Shown here: one piece after another, positions 1-8,529 of the stretch
Layout of the letters: each line of letters starts with the position of its first letter
Numbering within the stretch: the stretch's first letter is position 1
Assembly: GCF_022829515.1 (NCBI RefSeq)
Contig: NZ_JAKSYL010000198.1
Location: 22,616-86,615 of the forward strand
Direction of reading: 5' to 3'
DNA length: 64,000 nucleotides
Source: Methylobacterium sp. J-048
Lineage (GTDB): Bacteria > Pseudomonadota > Alphaproteobacteria > Rhizobiales > Beijerinckiaceae
Made by a program: the position numbers and the translations under genes
The notes under the pieces: model-generated
Databases searched by the model: none
What the model was told of the DNA's origin: nothing
The model's input: the letters and a program-made list of their open reading frames with translations, nothing else

Positions 1-428
1 AGGTCCTTGAAGGTCAGTGCCCCGGAGGCGCGGCGACGCATCCGGCGCACCTCCTCTTCCAGCACATCGACTCGCAATGCGTTCTTGATCGAGACCTGAA
101 GCCGCTCGGCGCCGGCGGGCTTGACCACGAAGTCGACGGCGCCCGCCCGCATGGCGTTGACCACGGCGTCGATCGAGCCGTTCGATGTCTGGACGATCAC
201 CGGCGTGTCGAGGCCGCTGCTGCGCATCTCGGCGAGGACGCCGAGCCCGTCGAGCCCCGGCATCACCAGATCGAGGAGCACCACGTCCGCGCCCTCTGTC
301 TTGAGCACGGTCAGCGCGTCGGCCCCCGTCTCCACGACCCGGGCGTTGAAGCCGAACCGGCGCACTGCCGCCTCGGCGAGGCGACGCTGGACCGGATCGT
401 CGTCCACGATGAGTACGGTGGTGGACAT
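1..428 (-). CDS. NtrC-type response regulator, N-terminal part (runs off left edge)
   Basis: About 142 residues are visible, reading leftward from an ATG whose complement is at 426-428. They form a CheY-like receiver domain: acidic cluster D9-D11, phospho-acceptor D53 in VVLLDLVMPG, and a conserved Lys in DFVVKPAG. After a helical linker the visible part ends in LTFKD, the phrase that typically opens the sigma-54 AAA+ activator domain of NtrC-family proteins; the rest lies outside the window. The receiver identity is clear. The sigma-54 activator identity is inferred from the linker and this last phrase. It is divergent from pepF, with about 240 bp between them. Confidence 0.8.
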   Translation of the reverse strand, partial: MSTTVLIVDDDPVQRRLAEAAVRRFGFNARVVETGADALTVLKTEGADVVLLDLVMPGLDGLGVLAEMRSSGLDTPVIVQTSNGSIDAVVNAMRAGAVDFVVKPAGAERLQVSIKNALRVDVLEEEVRRMRRRASGALTFKD

Positions 429-665
429 GGCGGCTCCCTGCGCGGCGCGTCAAGCGGGATTCGGCACGGGACAGGCCCGCGCCTCACCGCCTGAGTCGGC
501 GAGTGTTTCGTTTCGAACCGGAGGGTGCCGGATAGATGTAAAGTCGCGCTTAACGACGTTCGCGCAGAGGCGTGAACGCGATGGCGGATCCGTCCGTGTT
601 GAACGCATGGCCGCGCGCTCGATATCAAGGTACGGGTCTGAGCCCCCTCACCAGGATTGCGAGAC

Positions 666-2537
666 ATGATGCCGAGCACCACCGCTTCGCCGGTGAACGT
701 CCGTCTGCCGGAGGGCCTGAGCGCCGCACGCGCCGCCGCCAAGGCCGTCGACCTCGGCCATCTTCCGGAATGGGACCTGTCCGACCTCTATGCCGGGATC
801 GACGCGCCGGAATTCTCCGCCGACATGACCCGGGCCACAGAGGAGTGTCGCGTCTTCTCGGAAACGTATGCGGGTCGTATCGCCGAACTGGCGGTAGCCG
901 GGGACGCATCCGAGCGCCTCGCAGAGGCGGTCCGGGCTTACGAAGGGATCGAGGAACTCCTGGGCCGGCTGATGTCGTTTGCCGGCCTGGTCTATTCCGG
1001 GGATACCACCGACGAGGCGCGGGCCAAGTTCTACGGCGACACCCGCGAGCGCCTGACCGACGCTTCGGCCGACCTGCTGTTCTTCGCCCTGGAATTGAAC
1101 CGTGTGGACGATGCGGCGATGGACGCCGCGATGTCCAAGGGGCCGCTCGCGCATTACGCACCGTGGATCGAGGATTTGCGGCGCGAGAAGCCGCACCAGC
1201 TCGACGACCGCACCGAGAAGCTGTTCCTTGAGAAGTCGGTCACCGCGAACGCAGCCTGGGACCGGCTGTTCAACGAGACGATCGCGGGCCTGCGCTTCAC
1301 GGTCCAGGGCGAGCAGATGCCGCTCGAACCGACCCTGAACAAGCTCCAGGACCCGGACGGCTCTGTCCGCAAGGAGGCGGCCGGGGCGATCAGCGAGGTT
1401 CTGCGCGGCAATCTCCGCGTGTTCACGCTGATCACCAACACCCTGGCCAAGGACAAGGAAATTTCCGACCGCTGGCGCGGCTTCAAGGACGTCGCCGACG
1501 CGCGCCATCTGGCGAACCGGGTCGAGCCCGAGGTCGTGGCGGCTTTGGTCGACGCCGTGCAGGCTGCCTATCCCCGTCTGTCGCACCGCTATTACAGGCT
1601 GAAGGCCAAGTGGTTCGGGCAGGACGCGCTGCCTTACTGGGACCGGAACGCACCGCTTCCGAAGATCGAGCAGCGCACCATCCCGTGGACGGAGGCCCGC
1701 GACACGGTCCTGTCGGCCTACGATTCCTTCTCGCCGAAGATGGCCGGGATCGCGAAGCGGTTCTTCGACGAGCGCTGGATCGACGCGCCGACCCGGCCCG
1801 GCAAGGCGCCGGGCGCCTTCGCGCATCCGACGGTCCCCTCGGTCCACCCCTACGTGCTGGTGAATTATCAGGGCAAGCCGCGGGACGTGATGACGCTGGC
1901 CCACGAATTGGGTCACGGCGTCCACCAAGTGCTGGCCGGCCCGAACGGGGCTCTGATGGCGCCGACGCCCCTGACTCTGGCCGAGACCGCCAGCGTCTTC
2001 GGCGAGATGCTGACCTTCCGCAAGCTGCTCGCGGCGACCACCGACACGACCCAGCGGCGGGCCATGCTCGCCGCCAAGGTCGAGGACATGATCAATACGG
2101 TGGTGCGCCAGATCGCGTTCTACACGTTCGAGCGGAAGGTCCACCTCGCCCGGGCCAAGGGCGAACTGACCAGCGACCAGATCAACGCGCTCTGGATGTC
2201 GGTGCAGACCGAATCCCTCGGGCCGGCGATCACCCTGGATGCGGGCTACGAACCGTTCTGGGCCTACATTCCGCACTTCATCCATTCGCCGTTCTACGTC
2301 TACGCCTACGCGTTCGGCGATTGCCTCGTGAACTCGCTCTACGGGGTCTACGCCCAGGCCGAGTCGGGCTTTGTGGAGCGCTACTTCGCGCTGCTCGCCG
2401 CCGGCGGCTCGAAGCCCTACGGCGAATTGCTGGCGCCGTTCGGGCTCGACGCGAAGGATCCGGGCTTCTGGCAGATCGGCCTCGGGATGATCGAAGGGAT
2501 GATCGTCGAGTTGGAGGGGATGGAGGGACGGGCCTAA
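666..2537 (+). CDS. pepF: Oligoendopeptidase F (M3 family metallopeptidase)
   Basis: Cytoplasmic zinc peptidase that degrades short peptides; about 623 residues, the usual size for PepF. The zinc site HELGH is at about residues 413-417, followed by the downstream ligand Glu in the LTLAETASVFGE stretch, and the C-terminal part has the Tyr/Phe-rich segment typical of M3 enzymes. An upstream TTG (657) is in frame, but ATG 666 (or 669) with AGGA at 653-656 is preferred. It ends 60 bp before the antitoxin gene, with a long palindrome between them that may also act as its terminator. Confidence 0.93.
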   Translation: MMPSTTASPVNVRLPEGLSAARAAAKAVDLGHLPEWDLSDLYAGIDAPEFSADMTRATEECRVFSETYAGRIAELAVAGDASERLAEAVRAYEGIEELLGRLMSFAGLVYSGDTTDEARAKFYGDTRERLTDASADLLFFALELNRVDDAAMDAAMSKGPLAHYAPWIEDLRREKPHQLDDRTEKLFLEKSVTANAAWDRLFNETIAGLRFTVQGEQMPLEPTLNKLQDPDGSVRKEAAGAISEVLRGNLRVFTLITNTLAKDKEISDRWRGFKDVADARHLANRVEPEVVAALVDAVQAAYPRLSHRYYRLKAKWFGQDALPYWDRNAPLPKIEQRTIPWTEARDTVLSAYDSFSPKMAGIAKRFFDERWIDAPTRPGKAPGAFAHPTVPSVHPYVLVNYQGKPRDVMTLAHELGHGVHQVLAGPNGALMAPTPLTLAETASVFGEMLTFRKLLAATTDTTQRRAMLAAKVEDMINTVVRQIAFYTFERKVHLARAKGELTSDQINALWMSVQTESLGPAITLDAGYEPFWAYIPHFIHSPFYVYAYAFGDCLVNSLYGVYAQAESGFVERYFALLAAGGSKPYGELLAPFGLDAKDPGFWQIGLGMIEGMIVELEGMEGRA

Positions 2538-2550
2538 CCCGCTTCCAAGG

Positions 2551-2595
2551 CGACCCCCGGGATGTTATACAAAACGTACAACATCCCGGGGGTCG
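2551..2595. promoter_or_regulatory. 20-bp-arm palindrome in front of antitoxin gene (operator / RBS hairpin)
   Basis: Left arm 2551-2570 and right arm 2576-2595 are inverted copies with one A-C mismatch (2567 against 2579), separated by AAAAC. The right arm ends two bases before the antitoxin ATG (2598) and contains the G-run that would serve as its ribosome-binding site. The AT-rich centre could hold promoter elements. AbrB-type antitoxins bind palindromes in their own promoters, so autorepression is the first reading. In RNA the structure would hide the RBS and could also terminate pepF transcription. Confidence 0.75.
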
Positions 2596-2597
2596 TC

Positions 2598-2822
2598 ATG
2601 AAGCTTGAGGTGAAGCGCGTCGGGAACTCGACCGGTCTGATCCTGCCCAAGGATTTCCTCGGCAAGCTGAATCTGGCGCAGGGCGACTGGCTCTACGTGA
2701 CCGAGAATGCCGACGGCTCCGTGCGGCTGTCGCCCTACGACCCGGCGTTCGAGAAGGGCATGAAAGTCGCCGAGAAGGCGATGAAGACCTATCGCAATGC
2801 TTTGGCGGAACTTGCGAAATGA
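2598..2822 (+). CDS. AbrB/MazE-type antitoxin of a Doc toxin module
   Basis: 74-residue protein with a SpoVT-AbrB swapped-hairpin DNA-binding domain at its N terminus (MKLEVKRVGNSTGLILPKD, then a KLNLAQGDWLYV strand) and a basic/helical tail (about residues 50-74) likely to wrap the toxin. ATG 2598 is preferred over the in-frame ATG at 2562, which lies inside the palindrome and would add residues unlike the family. Its stop overlaps the start of the Doc-like toxin (ATGA at 2819-2822), so the two are translationally coupled. The antitoxin role is inferred from domain plus neighbour. Confidence 0.85.
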   Translation: MKLEVKRVGNSTGLILPKDFLGKLNLAQGDWLYVTENADGSVRLSPYDPAFEKGMKVAEKAMKTYRNALAELAK

Positions 2823-3226
2823 GCACCGATCGCGAGATCGTCTGGCTCACGAGCGACCTCGTGAAAGCGATCCACGCCCTGCAGTTGAAGCAGTTCGGCG
2901 GGCCGCCCGGTCTACGCGACGAAGGCGCTCTCGAATCGGCGCTTGGGCGGCCGGTCAATCGGATCGCCTATGCCGAGGATGGCGCGGAGATCGATCTCGC
3001 CGAACTCGCGGCGGCTTACGCCTTCGGTATCGCCAAGAACCATCCGTTTATCGACGGCAACAAGCGGGCTGCCCTTCTGGCCCTCATCACGTTCCTGGGG
3101 CTGAACGATATCGATTTCGTCGCCGACGAAGCCGAGGCCGTCGTGATGATACGCGGTCTCGCCGCGGGCGAGATCGATGAATCCGGCCTCACCCGCTGGA
3201 TTCGGGACAACTGGCCCGCCGGCTGA
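2819..3226 (+). CDS. Doc-like toxin (Fic/death-on-curing family)
   Basis: 135 residues. The Fic/Doc motif HPFIDGNKR lies at about residues 75-83, matching the death-on-curing version in which Doc phosphorylates EF-Tu; the Lys-Arg pair that positions phosphate is intact. The N-terminal helices match Doc families (GLRDEGALESAL and FGIAKNHPF). It overlaps the AbrB-like antitoxin by four bases. A type II toxin-antitoxin pair is strongly indicated. The EF-Tu target is known for P1 Doc and only inferred here. The toxin appears intact with no frameshift. Confidence 0.9.
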   Translation: MSTDREIVWLTSDLVKAIHALQLKQFGGPPGLRDEGALESALGRPVNRIAYAEDGAEIDLAELAAAYAFGIAKNHPFIDGNKRAALLALITFLGLNDIDFVADEAEAVVMIRGLAAGEIDESGLTRWIRDNWPAG

Positions 3227-3311
3227 GCCGCCGCGGCGCAGCGACCCGGCGGTCTGGCGCGCAAGGCCGAAACGCTTATCTCCGGCCCTGCACCAAGGAA
3301 GATCCTGGACC

Positions 3312-4673
3312 ATGGCCGAGACCGATCGCGAAGCCAATCGCTTCTCCGCCCGCGCGGGGCGCTACGCCAGCGTGGGCGCCAATGTCGGGGGCGTCGCCGC
3401 CCGCATGGCGATGTCGAAGCTGTTAGGGAAGGAGGGGACGACCAGCGCGGCTGCCCTCGCGCAGGCGCTCGGCGGTCTCAAAGGGCCGATCATGAAGGTG
3501 GCGCAGCTGCTCGCCACGATCCCGGATCTGCTGCCGCCCGAATACGCCGCCGAGCTTCAGAAGCTCCAGGCCGATGCGCCACCCATGGGGGCGGCCTTCG
3601 TCAAGCGCCGGATGCAGTCCGAACTGGGGGCCGGCTGGCAGGATCGCTTCGGCAGCTTCGACCTGAAACCCGCCGCCGCGGCGTCGCTGGGGCAGGTCCA
3701 TCGCGCGACCGCGAAGGATGGCGAGCGTCTGGCCTGCAAGCTCCAATACCCCGACATGCAATCGGCCGTGGAGGCCGATCTCAAGCAGCTGGAGATCGCC
3801 TTCGCGCTTCATCGACGCATGAACAGCTGGCTCGATACCCGCGAGATCGCCAAAGAGATCGGCGCCCGGGTGCGGGAGGAACTCGATTACGAACACGAAG
3901 CCAAGCACGCCAGCCTTTACGGCGACGTGCTTCAGGATGTCGATGCGGTACGCGTGCCCCGCGTCTTCCCGGATCTGTCGACCAAGCGCCTGCTCACGCT
4001 CGGCTGGCTCGACGGCGACAAGATCCTCGGCTTCGCGGAAGAACCTGTCGAGGTGCGCAACCGCATCGCGCAGTCGATGTTCAAGGCCTGGTGGCATCCG
4101 TTCAGCCGCGCCGCCGTGATCCACGGCGATCCGCATCTGGGCAACTACACGGTCTTCTCGGAGGGCGGCGAGGCGGCCGGCATCAACCTGCTGGATTACG
4201 GCTGCGTGCGGATCTTCCATCCGCGCTTCGTCGGCGGCGTGGTCGATCTGTATCGCGGCCTGTTGGAGGAGGATGCGGCCCGCATCGTCCACGCCTACGA
4301 GGTCTGGGGCTTCAAGAACCTCGACAAGGAGAAGATCGAGATCCTGAATATCTGGGCGCGCTTCATCTACGGGCCGCTGTTGGAGGATCGCACCCGCACG
4401 GTCGCCGATGGGGTCAAGCCCGGCGATTATGGCCGGCGGCAGGCGTTCCAGGTCCATCAGGCGCTCAAGGAGCGGGGGCCTGTGACGGTGCCCCAGGAAT
4501 TCGTGTTCATGGACCGCGCTGCCGTGGGCCTTGGCGCGGTGTTCCTGCATCTCCGCTCGGAGTTGAACTACCACCGGCTCTTTGAGGCCGAGATCGAGCA
4601 TTTTTCGCTGGAGGAGCTGGGTGTGCGACAGAACCAGATCCTCGCCCGGGCCGGTTTGCCGAAGCCGGTGTGA
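3312..4673 (+). CDS. ABC1/UbiB (AarF) family atypical kinase
   Basis: 453 residues from ATG 3312; longer in-frame readings overlap the toxin gene and look unlike the family. Features of UbiB/COQ8 proteins: a KxGQ-like element (K62-V-A-Q65), an alanine-rich nucleotide loop (AAASLGQVHRA), a catalytic loop HGDPHLGN and a metal-binding LDYG. In bacteria and mitochondria these proteins support ubiquinone biosynthesis or lipid homeostasis as ATPases. The third KxGQ residue is Ala rather than Gly, placing it in an alphaproteobacterial AarF-like branch; whether it is the ubiquinone-pathway UbiB itself is uncertain. No C-terminal membrane helices are evident. Confidence 0.85.
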   Translation: MAETDREANRFSARAGRYASVGANVGGVAARMAMSKLLGKEGTTSAAALAQALGGLKGPIMKVAQLLATIPDLLPPEYAAELQKLQADAPPMGAAFVKRRMQSELGAGWQDRFGSFDLKPAAAASLGQVHRATAKDGERLACKLQYPDMQSAVEADLKQLEIAFALHRRMNSWLDTREIAKEIGARVREELDYEHEAKHASLYGDVLQDVDAVRVPRVFPDLSTKRLLTLGWLDGDKILGFAEEPVEVRNRIAQSMFKAWWHPFSRAAVIHGDPHLGNYTVFSEGGEAAGINLLDYGCVRIFHPRFVGGVVDLYRGLLEEDAARIVHAYEVWGFKNLDKEKIEILNIWARFIYGPLLEDRTRTVADGVKPGDYGRRQAFQVHQALKERGPVTVPQEFVFMDRAAVGLGAVFLHLRSELNYHRLFEAEIEHFSLEELGVRQNQILARAGLPKPV

Positions 4674-4797
4674 ATTGACCTTCGGGAATTCACCGAGAGG
4701 GCGATCAACTTGCGGACGTCCGATTGCGGCAGGTAAACGCTTGAGCTACATCCCGGGGTGACCACAAGAAGTCGCACCTGAGGGAAACGAGCGCACG

Positions 4798-5091
4798 ATG
4801 GCCGAGAGTGAGACGGTGGCCGGGCACACCTACAGCCCGGCGATGGACGCGAGCACCCACGAGCAGACCTATCGCGGCTTCGTGCGCTTCGTCGAGATCG
4901 GTACCGGCGTGGTGATCTGCTGGGTTCTGGCGCTCGCCGTGGGCGGGATTCGCGAGGCTTGGCTGCTCGCGATCCTCAGCGTGATCGTCTCCGGCGCGGC
5001 AGGCGCCGTTGGGGCCCTGGCCCCCGCCATCGGTTGGCGCGGACCTCTTGTCGTCGCGATCCTGCTCTTCCTCTACCTCGCTTTCGCCTGA
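4798..5091 (+). CDS. aa3-type cytochrome c oxidase subunit IV-like small membrane protein
   Basis: 97 residues. The segment EQTYRGFVRF followed by a hydrophobic helix matches the bacterial aa3-type oxidase subunit IV family, a one-helix accessory subunit; here two further hydrophobic stretches follow (about residues 56-76 and 80-97). A GAGGGAAACG RBS precedes the ATG. Its place just upstream of pntAA is typical of Rhizobiales. The role in oxidase assembly is poorly known, so the family call is firmer than the function. Confidence 0.75.
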   Translation: MAESETVAGHTYSPAMDASTHEQTYRGFVRFVEIGTGVVICWVLALAVGGIREAWLLAILSVIVSGAAGAVGALAPAIGWRGPLVVAILLFLYLAFA

Positions 5092-5278
5092 GCCCGTTCC
5101 GGGACCGCTCGCCGGGGTTGGCAGAGCGGCTCGACGACGCGTTGAAACGCGGCGGTCCGGTCGACACGCCGCTGGTTACATTCGCTGTTATTCCAACAGT
5201 GCAACCTCCTTTCGCGTCTCGAAAAGTCGTGTTGGTTCGCGCATTCGAGAGGCCAAGCTTATTCAGGGGAAGCCTCGC

Positions 5279-6508
5279 ATGCGCATTGCTGTGCTGTCCG
5301 AGACGGACTCTGCGGAACCGCGGGTGGCCGCGGTCCCGGAGACCGTAAAGAAGTTCAAGACGCTCGGCGCCGACATCACCGTGCAGGCTGGCGCGGGGCT
5401 GAAGGCCGGGATCCTCGATTCCGAGTATGAGGCCGCCGGTGCCGAGATCGCCGGCAGCGCCGCCGATGCGGCCCGTGATGCCGACCTCGTCCTCAAGGTC
5501 CGCCGTCCGGCGGGCGAGGAGCTGTCGCTGTTCAAGCGCGGCGCCACGATCATCGCGATCATGGATCCCTACGGCAACGAGGCCGCCTTGAAGGCCCTGG
5601 CCGAGGCAGGGGTCTCGGGTTTCGCCATGGAGCTGATGCCGCGCATCACCCGGGCGCAGGTGATGGACGTGCTGTCCTCTCAGGCGAACCTCGCCGGCTA
5701 CCGGGCCGTCGTCGACGGCGCCGCCGAGTACGGCCGGGCCATGCCGATGATGATGACCGCGGCCGGTACCGTGCCGGCCGCCCGCGTCTTCATCATGGGC
5801 GTCGGCGTCGCAGGGCTGCAGGCCATCGCCACGGCCCGGCGTATGGGTGCGGTCGTGACCGCCACGGATGTGCGCCCCGCCACCAAGGAGCAGGTCGAGT
5901 CGCTCGGCGCCAAGTTCGTCGCGGTCGAGGACGACGAGTTCAAGCAGGCCGAGACCGCGGGCGGCTACGCCAAGGAGATGTCGGCCGGCTATCAGGCCAA
6001 GCAGGCCGAGCTGGTGAAGGGCCATATCGCCAAGCAGGACATCGTCATCACGACGGCCCTGATCCCCGGCCGTCCGGCTCCGAAGCTCGTCTCGGAGGAG
6101 ATGGTCGCCTCAATGAAGCCGGGCTCGGTCCTGATTGATCTCGCGGTCGAGCGCGGCGGCAACGTCGCCGGCGCCAAGCCGGGCGAGATCGTGGTGACCG
6201 ACCGCGGCGTGAAGATCGTCGGCCACACCAACGTGCCGGGGCGCCTCGCCGCCACGGCGTCGAGCCTCTATGCGCGCAACCTCTACGCCTTCGTCGAGAC
6301 CCTGATCGACAAGGAGAGCAAGGCGCTGGCGATCAATTGGGACGACGAATTGGTGAAGGCCACCAACCTGACCCGCGACGGGTCCGTGGTCCACGCCTCC
6401 TTCCAGTCCAAGACCGATGGCCCCGCCTCGGAAGCTGCGGCGGTGGGTCTCGCCAAGTCGGAGACCGGCAAGGCCGAGGCCGCCCCGGCCCCGTCGGGCA
6501 CGCACTGA
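5279..6508 (+). CDS. pntAA: NAD(P) transhydrogenase subunit alpha part 1 (domain I)
   Basis: 409-residue soluble NAD(H)-binding subunit of the proton-translocating transhydrogenase, which drives hydride transfer from NADH to NADP+ with the proton gradient. It starts at ATG 5279 behind AGGGGA (MRIAVLSETD; alanine dehydrogenase/PNT N-terminal domain). The dinucleotide fold is visible at MGVGVAGLQAIATARRMGA, and the C-terminal Ala/Pro-rich linker is normal for split PntAA. It heads the pntAA-pntAB-pntB operon. The organism uses the three-subunit arrangement common in alphaproteobacteria. The 187 bp before it probably hold the promoter; no clear consensus is seen. Confidence 0.95.
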   Translation: MRIAVLSETDSAEPRVAAVPETVKKFKTLGADITVQAGAGLKAGILDSEYEAAGAEIAGSAADAARDADLVLKVRRPAGEELSLFKRGATIIAIMDPYGNEAALKALAEAGVSGFAMELMPRITRAQVMDVLSSQANLAGYRAVVDGAAEYGRAMPMMMTAAGTVPAARVFIMGVGVAGLQAIATARRMGAVVTATDVRPATKEQVESLGAKFVAVEDDEFKQAETAGGYAKEMSAGYQAKQAELVKGHIAKQDIVITTALIPGRPAPKLVSEEMVASMKPGSVLIDLAVERGGNVAGAKPGEIVVTDRGVKIVGHTNVPGRLAATASSLYARNLYAFVETLIDKESKALAINWDDELVKATNLTRDGSVVHASFQSKTDGPASEAAAVGLAKSETGKAEAAPAPSGTH

Positions 6509-6532
6509 AGACCGATCGCGAGGAGAAGCAGA

Positions 6533-6988
6533 ATGGCAAACCTTGTCGTCCCTCCCGATCAGGCGGCTGATCAGACCCGCGTGCTGGCGGATGCCGCGCG
6601 CGCCGCAGCCGATGTCGCCCGCAACGCGGCCGATCAGGCCCAGGCCATCGCGTCCGGCATGGGCCATGGGATCAGCGCGGCCACCGGCGGCGCCGTCGAT
6701 CCGTTCATCTTCCAGTTCGCCATCTTCGTGCTGGCGATCTTCGTCGGTTACTACGTGGTCTGGTCCGTGACCCCGGCGCTGCACACGCCGCTGATGTCGG
6801 TCACGAACGCGATCTCCTCGGTAATTATCGTCGGTGCGATCCTGGCGGCCGGCGTGCCGCTTCTGGAGAAGGGCACCGGTTGGGCCCGCGCCTTCGGATT
6901 CATCGGCATCGTCCTGGCCAGCGTGAATATTTTCGGGGGCTTCCTCGTCACCCAGCGCATGCTCGGCATGTACAAGAAGAAGGCCTGA
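6533..6988 (+). CDS. pntAB: NAD(P) transhydrogenase subunit alpha part 2 (membrane)
   Basis: 151-residue membrane subunit with an Ala-rich N-terminal extension (about residues 1-55) and then hydrophobic helices starting at DPFIFQFAIFVLAIFVGYYVVW, with a conserved STP-like loop (SVTPALHTPLMSVTNAIS) and ending in MYKKKA. It forms the proton channel with PntB in the inner membrane. It lies 24 bp after pntAA and 4 bp before pntB, so it is co-transcribed. The alanine-rich N-terminal tail, longer than in many PntAB, is the only unusual point. Confidence 0.95.
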   Translation: MANLVVPPDQAADQTRVLADAARAAADVARNAADQAQAIASGMGHGISAATGGAVDPFIFQFAIFVLAIFVGYYVVWSVTPALHTPLMSVTNAISSVIIVGAILAAGVPLLEKGTGWARAFGFIGIVLASVNIFGGFLVTQRMLGMYKKKA

Positions 6989-6992
6989 GACG

Positions 6993-8393
6993 ATGTCCCA
7001 GAACGTCTCCGCGCTTCTCTACATCGTCGCCGGCGTCCTGTTCATCATGGCGTTGCGGGGGCTCTCGCACCCGACCACGTCGCGGCAGGGCAACCTCTAC
7101 GGCATGATCGGCATGGCGCTCGCCGTGCTTACCACCCTGGTCGGCCATCCGCCGGCCGGGTTCGGCGCCTGGATCCTGGTGATCCTGGGCATCGGCATCG
7201 GCGGCGGAGCCGGCGCGGTCATCGCCAAACGCGTGCCGATGACGGCGATGCCGCAGCTCGTGGCTGCCTTCCACTCGCTGGTCGGCCTCGCGGCCGTGGC
7301 CGGCGCCGCGGCGACGCTCTACGCGCCGCAGGCGGTGGGCATCCTCGAGAACGGCCACATTCACAAGCAGTCGCTGTTCGAGATGGCCCTGGGCGCGGCC
7401 ATCGGCGCGATCACCTTCACCGGGTCGGTCATCGCCTTCGCCAAGCTCGACGGGCGGATGTCCGGCAAGCCGATCATGCTGCCGCAGCGGCACCTCATCA
7501 ACATCGGCATCGCGGTGGCACTGGTGGTGCTGATCGCGCTGTTCATCGGCAATGAGAGCAAGGCGGTCTTCTGGCTGATCGTATTGCTGTCCTTCGCGCT
7601 GGGCGGCCTGCTGATCATCCCGATCGGCGGCGCCGACATGCCTGTCGTCGTGTCGATGCTCAATTCCTACTCGGGCTGGGCGGCGGCCGGCATCGGCTTC
7701 ACCCTGGGCAACCTCGCGCTGATCATCACCGGCTCTCTGGTCGGCTCGTCGGGCGCGATCCTGTCCTACATCATGTGCCACGCGATGAACCGGTCGTTCA
7801 TCTCGGTCATCCTGGGCGGGTTCGGCGGCGACACCGCCGCTGCAGGCGGTCCGGGCCAAGTCGAGACGCGCCCGGTCAAGCAAGGCTCGGCCGACGACGC
7901 GGCCTACATCATGAAGAACGCCGAGCGGGTGATCATCGTCCCGGGCTACGGCATGGCGGTGGCGCAGGCGCAGCACTCCCTGCGCGAGATGGCCGACATG
8001 CTGAAGAAGGAGGGCGTCGACGTGAAGTACGCCATCCACCCGGTGGCGGGCCGCATGCCGGGCCACATGAACGTGCTGCTCGCCGAGGCGAACGTGCCCT
8101 ACGACGAGGTGTTCGAGCTGGAGGACATCAACGGCGAGTTCCCGCAGGCGGATGTCGCCTTCGTGATCGGTGCCAACGACGTCACCAACCCGGCCGCCAA
8201 GACCGACAAGGCCTCGCCGATCTACGGCATGCCGATCCTGGACGTGGAGCGGGCCAAGACCGTGCTGTTCATCAAGCGCGGCATGGGCTCGGGCTATGCC
8301 GGCGTCGAGAACGAGGTGTTCTTCCGCGACAACACCATGATGCTGTTCGGTGATGCCAAGAAGGTGGTCGACAACATCCTCAAGGCATTCTGA
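6993..8393 (+). CDS. pntB: NAD(P) transhydrogenase subunit beta
   Basis: 466 residues: an N-terminal region of about eight membrane helices and a C-terminal NADP(H)-binding domain III with IIVPGYGMAVAQAQ (nucleotide loop), a HPVAGRMPGHMNVLLAEA segment and KRGMGSGYAGVENEVF, all standard for PntB. It completes the membrane enzyme that makes NADPH, important for biosynthesis in C1 and C2 growth (inference). It is followed by a clear Rho-independent terminator. Confidence 0.96.
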   Translation: MSQNVSALLYIVAGVLFIMALRGLSHPTTSRQGNLYGMIGMALAVLTTLVGHPPAGFGAWILVILGIGIGGGAGAVIAKRVPMTAMPQLVAAFHSLVGLAAVAGAAATLYAPQAVGILENGHIHKQSLFEMALGAAIGAITFTGSVIAFAKLDGRMSGKPIMLPQRHLINIGIAVALVVLIALFIGNESKAVFWLIVLLSFALGGLLIIPIGGADMPVVVSMLNSYSGWAAAGIGFTLGNLALIITGSLVGSSGAILSYIMCHAMNRSFISVILGGFGGDTAAAGGPGQVETRPVKQGSADDAAYIMKNAERVIIVPGYGMAVAQAQHSLREMADMLKKEGVDVKYAIHPVAGRMPGHMNVLLAEANVPYDEVFELEDINGEFPQADVAFVIGANDVTNPAAKTDKASPIYGMPILDVERAKTVLFIKRGMGSGYAGVENEVFFRDNTMMLFGDAKKVVDNILKAF

Positions 8394-8417
8394 GACTGCG
8401 TCAAAATCGGTTTCGGC

Positions 8418-8450
8418 AAGGGGCGGGCAGCGATGTCCGCCCCTTCGTTT
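8418..8450 (+). terminator. Rho-independent terminator after pntB
   Basis: Perfect 9-bp stem AAGGGGCGG (8418-8426) / CCGCCCCTT (8437-8445) with a 10-base loop, followed by CGTTTT. It lies 25 bp after the pntB stop and fits as the end of the pntAA-pntAB-pntB transcript. Confidence 0.8.
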
Positions 8451-8529
8451 TGCCGACCCAACTTCGTGCGCGGCCGCTGTTGCCGCGGCGCCCGCGATTC
8501 CGCCGCCGACCCGGTGTAGAGTGCCGCCC

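Noticed and set aside
648..2285. 545-codon frame antisense to pepF
   Set aside because: Same GC-shadow effect; the + strand encodes an M3 peptidase with intact HELGH.
8350..8529. N-terminal extension of recJ overlapping pntB and the terminator
   Set aside because: Contains the pntB terminator hairpin and lacks RecJ-like sequence before GTG 8530.
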